From Alphaproteobacteria bacterium (GTDB lineage: Bacteria; Pseudomonadota; Alphaproteobacteria; SP197), in contig VGDP01000015.1 in assembly GCA_016869675.1 (NCBI GenBank), positions 1 to 64,000 on the forward strand: a DNA stretch of 64,000 nt. Direction: 5' to 3'. This document shows, piece after piece, positions 59,778-64,000 of the stretch. The notes beneath the pieces are model-generated. The model saw only the letters and a program-made list of their open reading frames with translations. It made no database searches and was not told where the DNA came from. Position numbers and translations under genes: made by a program. Every line of letters starts with the position of its first letter. The stretch's first letter is position 1.

Positions 59778-60673
59778 GCCACGCCGCGGCGGCCGCCGCG
59801 CGCGTGCGCGCCGAAGGGCTTCGCTGCTGGCACGGTCCCGTGATCGCGCGGCCCGTGGGCGGCGGCATCACGAACCACAACCTGCTGGTCACCGACGGCG
59901 CCGACAGTTTCGTCGTGCGCATCGGCGGCGACATCCCGGTGCACGGCATCCTGCGCTTCAACGAACTGGCCGCCAGCCGCGCCGCCCACGCGGCCGACCT
60001 GGCGCCCGAGGTGATCCACGCCGAGCCGGGCGCCATGGTGCTTCGCTACATCTCGGCCCGCGCGTTCGAGGAGGCCGACGTGCGCGCGCCCGCGAACCTG
60101 GTCCGCGTCGTGCCGCTGCTGCGCCGCTGCCACCGCGACGTGACGCGCCTGATCCGTGGGCCGGTGCTGACCTTCTGGGTGTTCCAGGTCAACCGCTCCT
60201 ACGGCTTTCAGCTGCGCGACGACAACCACCGCCTGGTCGGCGACCTGGCACGCCTGATCGCGATCAACGACGCGCTGGAGACGGCGATCGGCCCAATCGA
60301 CCTGGTGCTGGGGCACAACGACCTGCTGCCGGGCAACCTGCTGGACGACGGCGAGCGCCTGTGGCTGATCGACTGGGAGTACGCCGGCTTCAACAGCCCG
60401 CTGTTCGACCTGGCCAACCTGGCGTCCAACAACGACCTGCCGCCCGAGGCCGAGGACTGGCTGCTGGGCGCCTACTTCGACCGCGCGCCCGACGACGTTC
60501 TGCGCCGGCGCTACCACGCCATGAAGTGCGCCTCGCTGCTGCGCGAGACGCTGTGGAGCATGGTCTCCGAGATGCACTCGACGCTCGACGTCGACTACGT
60601 CGCCTACACGGCCAAGAACCTGGAGCGCTTCGAAGCCGCGCACGCCGCGTACCAAGCCCGCTTCGGGCGTTAG
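59774..60673 (+). CDS. Choline kinase-like phosphotransferase
   Basis: The 299-residue product is an aminoglycoside-phosphotransferase/choline-kinase-fold enzyme. It has a nucleotide-binding N-lobe (PVGGGITNHNLLVTDGADSF with the Lys replaced region VVRIGGDIP), the catalytic loop LGHNDLLPGNLL and the metal site LIDWEYAGFNSPLFDLANLA. The ATG overlaps the permease stop (ATGA), so it is translated with the importer. This coupling suggests that the imported compound is choline or a similar amino alcohol which is phosphorylated on entry; that is inference. It converges on folC. Confidence 0.85.
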   Translation: MSHAAAAAARVRAEGLRCWHGPVIARPVGGGITNHNLLVTDGADSFVVRIGGDIPVHGILRFNELAASRAAHAADLAPEVIHAEPGAMVLRYISARAFEEADVRAPANLVRVVPLLRRCHRDVTRLIRGPVLTFWVFQVNRSYGFQLRDDNHRLVGDLARLIAINDALETAIGPIDLVLGHNDLLPGNLLDDGERLWLIDWEYAGFNSPLFDLANLASNNDLPPEAEDWLLGAYFDRAPDDVLRRRYHAMKCASLLRETLWSMVSEMHSTLDVDYVAYTAKNLERFEAAHAAYQARFGR

Positions 60674-60677
60674 TCCG

Positions 60678-61976
60678 TCACCCGTTCTCAAGGAGCACCG
60701 TGCCGGCCAGGTAGAGCGAACCGCAGATTAGCACGCGCGCCGGGCCAGTTGGCTCGGCCAAGCGGGCCAGCGCCGCGGCGGCCGAGGGCGCGGTCGCGAC
60801 CGCCACGCCGTGGGCGGCGCCCAGCCGTGCGACGTCCTCGGGCGCGAAGGCGCCAGCCTCGCCGGGGATCGGCACGGCGATGACGCGCCGGGCCACGCGC
60901 CCGAGCGGCGTCAGGAACCGCCCGGCGTCCTTGCTGCTCATCATGCCGACCACCAGGTCGAGCGGCCGGTCGGCCCAGTGGCGCGTCGCGTGCTCGGCCA
61001 GCATGATGCCCGCCGCCGCGTTGTGCCCGCCGTCGAGCCACAGTTCGCGGTCCGCCGGCAGGCGGTCGCTCAGGTCGCCACGATAGAGCCGCTGCAACCG
61101 CGCCGGCCATTCCACGGCGGTCAGACCGCGCGCGAGTGCCGCCGTGTCCACGGCCGCGCCCGGCAGGCGGCGCAGGGTCGCGAGCGCGATCGCCGCGTTG
61201 CCAATCTGGTGCGCGCCGGGCAACGCCGGCGGCGGCAGATCGAGCGTGGCGGCGCCGTCGCGGAAGCGCAGGCGACCGCCTTCGAGCGTCGCGTCGAAAT
61301 CCTGGCCGAACCAGACGCCGCGCGCGCCCACAGCCGCGATGCGCGCCGCGATCACCGCGCGCGCATCGCCATTCTGCGGGCCGATGATCGCGGGGGCTCC
61401 GTGCCGCAGGATGCCAGCCTTCTCGCCGGCGATGGCAGCGATCGTCTCGCCCAGGAACTGCTGGTGATCGAGCGATACCGGCGTGATCACCGTGGCGGCG
61501 GGCCGCTCGATCACGTTGGTCGCGTCGAGCCGCCCGCCGAGCCCGACCTCGAGTACCAGCCAGTCGGCCGGCGTGCGCGCGTAGGCCAGGAAGGCCGCCA
61601 CGGTGGTCACCTCGAAGAAGGTGATGGGGCGGCCGCCGTTGACCGCCGCGACCTCGTCGAGCAGGCGGGCGAGCGCGTCCTCCTCGATCAACTGGCCGGC
61701 GAGCCGTATGCGTTCGTGGAAGCGCATCAGGTGCGGCGAGGTGTAGATGTGCACCGTGGCACCGGTGGCCTCGAGCGCGGCGCGCACGTAGGCGACTACC
61801 GAGCCCTTGCCGTTGGTGCCGGCCACGTGGATGACCGGCGGCAGCCGGTGGTGCGGGTTGCCCAGGTCGGCCAGCAGACGCTCGACGCGATCGAGCGTCA
61901 GGTCGATCAGCTTCGGGTGCAGCGCCTTGAGCCGCTCGAGGATGCGATCGCTGGGCGCCGGCGCGGGCGCGTCCAT
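60678..61976 (-). CDS. folC: Bifunctional folylpolyglutamate/dihydrofolate synthase
   Basis: The 432-residue ATP-dependent ligase adds glutamate to folates and to dihydropteroate. It contains the P-loop HVAGTNGKGSVVAYVRAALE, the omega loop TSPHLMRFHERIRL, FFEVTTVAAFLAYA, EVGLGGRLDATNVI and the C-terminal LDGGHNAAAGIMLAE. The ATG at 61976 lies seven bases from the accD stop. It is the last gene of trpB-trpA-accD-folC. Length and motifs are normal. Confidence 0.95.
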   Translation of the reverse strand: MDAPAPAPSDRILERLKALHPKLIDLTLDRVERLLADLGNPHHRLPPVIHVAGTNGKGSVVAYVRAALEATGATVHIYTSPHLMRFHERIRLAGQLIEEDALARLLDEVAAVNGGRPITFFEVTTVAAFLAYARTPADWLVLEVGLGGRLDATNVIERPAATVITPVSLDHQQFLGETIAAIAGEKAGILRHGAPAIIGPQNGDARAVIAARIAAVGARGVWFGQDFDATLEGGRLRFRDGAATLDLPPPALPGAHQIGNAAIALATLRRLPGAAVDTAALARGLTAVEWPARLQRLYRGDLSDRLPADRELWLDGGHNAAAGIMLAEHATRHWADRPLDLVVGMMSSKDAGRFLTPLGRVARRVIAVPIPGEAGAFAPEDVARLGAAHGVAVATAPSAAAALARLAEPTGPARVLICGSLYLAGTVLLENG

Positions 61977-61983
61977 GGCCGGT

Positions 61984-62892
61984 CTAGGCGCTGGCCGGCG
62001 CGGGCAGCGCGGCCATGGCCGTCGCCGGCGCGCCCTCGGCGCGGCGCCCGGCCGTCAATAGCCCGAGCACGCGGATCAGCCGGTCGCGCAGGTCGCGCCG
62101 GTGCACCACCATGTCGAGCATGCCGTGGTCAAGCAGGTACTCGGCGCGCTGGAATCCCTTGGGCAGGGCCTGACCGATCGTCTCCTCGATCACGCGCGCG
62201 CCGGCGAACCCGATGATCGCGCCGGGTTCCGCCATGGCGATGTCGCCCAGCATGGCGAACGAGGCGGTGACGCCGCCGGTGGTCGGGTGGGTCATGACCA
62301 CGATGTAGGGCAGGCCGGCGGCCTTGACCTGGTCCACGGCGATGGTGGTGCGCGGCATCTGCATCAGGCTGAGCGCGCCTTCCTGCATGCGCGCCCCGCC
62401 CGAGGCGGTGATCACGATCAGGGGCGCGCGCTGCGTCACCGCGCGGTTCGCGGCGGCCAGGATCGCCTCGCCCACGGCGATGCCCATGGAGCCGCCGATG
62501 AAGCCGAAATTGAACGCGGCGACGACGACCGGCCGGCCATCGAGGCGGCCCTGCACGACGATGACCGCGTCCTTCTCCTCGGTCTCGGTCTGGGCTTCCT
62601 TCAGCCGGTCGCCGTAGCGCTTGCGGTCGCGGAAGCGCAGCGGATCGACGGGGACCGCAGGGACCTCGACACGCTCCCAGCCGCCCTCGTCCAAGAGCAG
62701 CGCCAGGCGCCGCGCCGGCTTGATCGGCATGTGATGGTCGCAGTGGGGGCACACCGCGTTGGCCGCGTCCAGATCGCGATGGAAGATCATGCGCTCGCAC
62801 GCCGGGCACTTGTGCCACAGGTTGTTGCCGCCGTTGTCCTTGCGCACCAGGGCGCGGATGCGCGGCCGGACGAAGTTGGTCAGCCAGCTCAT
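61984..62892 (-). CDS. accD: Acetyl-CoA carboxylase carboxyltransferase subunit beta
   Basis: The 302-residue product has the N-terminal zinc ribbon Cys29-x2-Cys32 and Cys48-x2-Cys51 ([18 protein letters not shown]). The carboxyltransferase fold follows with [38 protein letters not shown] and the [20 protein letters not shown] oxyanion segment. It works with AccA to make malonyl-CoA for fatty acids. ATG at 62892 overlaps the trpA stop (ATGA), which fixes the start. Confidence 0.96.
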   Translation of the reverse strand: MSWLTNFVRPRIRALVRKDNGGNNLWHKCPACERMIFHRDLDAANAVCPHCDHHMPIKPARRLALLLDEGGWERVEVPAVPVDPLRFRDRKRYGDRLKEAQTETEEKDAVIVVQGRLDGRPVVVAAFNFGFIGGSMGIAVGEAILAAANRAVTQRAPLIVITASGGARMQEGALSLMQMPRTTIAVDQVKAAGLPYIVVMTHPTTGGVTASFAMLGDIAMAEPGAIIGFAGARVIEETIGQALPKGFQRAEYLLDHGMLDMVVHRRDLRDRLIRVLGLLTAGRRAEGAPATAMAALPAPASA

Positions 62893-63695
62893 CGGCGCGC
62901 CCCGCGCACGCCCTCGGCCAAGGCGGCAACCGCGCCCAGCACGTCCTTGACCACGCCGGGTCCGCCGGGCGCGCAACGTTCGACGAGCGCGCTGCCGACC
63001 ACGGCCGCGTCGGCGGCACGCGCGGTCTCGGCCGCGTCGGCCGGCGTGCGGATGCCGAAGCCGACCGCCACGGGCAGCGTGGTGTGGCGCTTCAGTCGCG
63101 CGACCGCTTGGGTCACGGCCTGGGCGCGCGGCGTGCGCGTGCCGGTGATGCCGGTGATCGAGACGTAGTAGATGAAGCCCGACGTGTTGGTCAGCACCTT
63201 GGGCAGACGGCGGTCGTCGGTGGTCGGGGTCGCCAGGCGGATGAAGTCGAGCCCCGCCGCGTGCGCCGGCAGGCACAGCTCGTCGTCCTCCTCGGGCGGG
63301 AGGTCGACGATGATCAGGCCATCCACCCCGGCCGCGCGCGCGTCCGCCAGGAACCGCGCGTTGCCGTAGCTGTAGATCGGGTTGTAGTAGCCCATCAGCA
63401 CCAGAGGCGTCGCGTCGTCACCGGCGCGGAACGCGCGCGCCAGATCCAGCACGCCCTTCAACGTCATGCCACCGGCCAGCGCGCGCAGGTTCCCCGCCTG
63501 GATCGCCGGCCCGTCCGCCATGGGGTCGGTGAACGGCATGCCGAGCTCGATGACATCGGCGCCGGCGCGCGCCAGGCCCTGGAGGATCGCGAGTGAGGTC
63601 GCCCGGTCCGGATCGCCGGCGGTCAGAAACGTGATCAGGCCGGCGCGGCCTTCCTTCCGCAGCGCCGCGAAGCACGCCGCGATGCGGCTGCTCAC
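62889..63695 (-). CDS. trpA: Tryptophan synthase alpha chain
   Basis: The 268-residue TIM barrel cleaves indole-3-glycerol phosphate. Catalytic Glu50 and Asp61 are in [19 protein letters not shown]. Also present are [14 protein letters not shown], the [10 protein letters not shown] block, [12 protein letters not shown] loop and the phosphate site [16 protein letters not shown] at 63695 overlaps the trpB stop (GTGA), so the subunits are translationally coupled. Confidence 0.96.
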   Translation of the reverse strand: MSSRIAACFAALRKEGRAGLITFLTAGDPDRATSLAILQGLARAGADVIELGMPFTDPMADGPAIQAGNLRALAGGMTLKGVLDLARAFRAGDDATPLVLMGYYNPIYSYGNARFLADARAAGVDGLIIVDLPPEEDDELCLPAHAAGLDFIRLATPTTDDRRLPKVLTNTSGFIYYVSITGITGTRTPRAQAVTQAVARLKRHTTLPVAVGFGIRTPADAAETARAADAAVVGSALVERCAPGGPGVVKDVLGAVAALAEGVRGARR

Positions 63696-64000
63696 AGGTC
63701 GGCCCCCAGATGCTGGGCGATGGAAAACACGTCCTTGTCGCCCCGGCCGCACAGGTTCATGACGATGATGTGGTCCTTCGGCAGGGTGGGAGCGATCTTG
63801 ATCACGTGGGCGAGCGCGTGCGCCGGCTCGAGCGCCGGCAGGATGCCTTCCAGGCGCGCGCACAGCTTGAACGCTTCGAGCGCCTCGGCATCGGTCGCGG
63901 CGACGTACTCGGCCCGGCCCGTGTCCTTGAGCCACGCGTGCTCGGGGCCGATGCCGGGGTAATCGAGCCCGGCCGAGATCGAGTGCGCCTCCTTGATCTG
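63692..64000 (-). CDS. trpB: Tryptophan synthase beta chain, 3' part only
   Basis: The last 102 codons of trpB run from the window edge to TGA at 63692. They include [20 protein letters not shown], a glutamate-rich middle ([19 protein letters not shown]) and the PLP phosphate-site end [20 protein letters not shown]. The rest of the gene lies beyond the window. It is the upstream partner of trpA. Confidence 0.96.
   Translation of the reverse strand, partial: QIKEAHSISAGLDYPGIGPEHAWLKDTGRAEYVAATDAEALEAFKLCARLEGILPALEPAHALAHVIKIAPTLPKDHIIVMNLCGRGDKDVFSIAQHLGADL

Noticed and set aside
1-64000. CRISPR array, prophage or rRNA operon
   Set aside because: No regularly spaced direct repeats, phage structural genes or rRNA sequence were seen; the only RNA gene supported is tRNA-Arg.

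Overview
The window is very GC-rich, densely coding DNA that reads as an alphaproteobacterium, most likely of a Rhodospirillales-like lineage. The placement rests on gene content and order, not on any database search: trpB-trpA-accD-folC, argH-lptM-lysA-DUF4175 (TIGR02302), ftsE-ftsX followed by acyltransferase and class II ribonucleotide reductase genes, a CpdR-type receiver, DUF2336 and MJ0042/DUF3426 proteins, and several TRAP/ABC substrate-binding proteins with twin-arginine leaders.

Layout. 1-856: a tRNA-Arg(CCT) gene whose 3' end faces a gene-poor stretch with IS21-like terminal repeats and a 39-codon ORF, the look of an old island border. 857-3671: cyclic-nucleotide-binding protein, DUF6134 protein and a polytopic membrane protein. 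3861-8964 (minus): ftsE-ftsX-ydcF-plsC-nrdJ, one tightly packed unit. 9051-10218: zinc-ribbon protein and a frameshifted cpdR, with a good divergent promoter. 10236-13454: a polyamine-type binding protein and a trimethylamine dehydrogenase-like flavoenzyme, both broken by in-frame stops. 13562-19237 (minus): VOC protein, DUF4175 protein, lysA, lptM, argH. 19356-31200: two paralogous acyl-CoA dehydrogenases, a glutamine amidotransferase, a Na/Pi cotransporter, a TAXI binding protein, a pseudouridine synthase, a dienelactone hydrolase, an orphan nitrile-hydratase accessory-like protein, a methyltransferase, and broken TauD and GST genes. 31403-36087: HEAT and DUF2336 proteins, then a gene graveyard (histidine kinase without its H-box, Sel1 fragment, PKHD hydroxylase fragment). 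36259-39906: an M24-family protein divergent from a DUF1989-DUF1989-GcvT fusion. 39911-40991: a small two-gene cassette with its own promoter/operator, then a cytochrome c lacking one haem cysteine. 42279-49222: an acyl-CoA dehydrogenase and a complete branched-chain-amino-acid-type ABC transporter split into two convergent units. 50308-55472: glucarate-dehydratase-like enolase, oligopeptide-type binding protein, FGGY kinase and a DeoR regulator with an operator array. 55717-60673: a glycine-betaine/choline-type ABC importer with a fused double permease and a choline-kinase-like enzyme. 60678-64000 (minus): folC, accD, trpA and the 3' end of trpB.

The most striking property is the density of disrupted genes (at least nine) among otherwise intact housekeeping genes. 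The lesions are in-frame TAG/TAA/TGA, single-base indels and deletions, and they fall mainly in catabolic, transport and signalling genes. This could be real pseudogenisation in a lineage shedding accessory functions, or partly residual sequencing error; the histidine kinase deletion and the fused Sel1/PKHD remnants are too large for base-call error. The less familiar candidates for new biology are the DUF1989-GcvT fusion with its divergent M24 partner, the 39999-40601 cassette with paired GACGTC sites, and the DeoR operator array.
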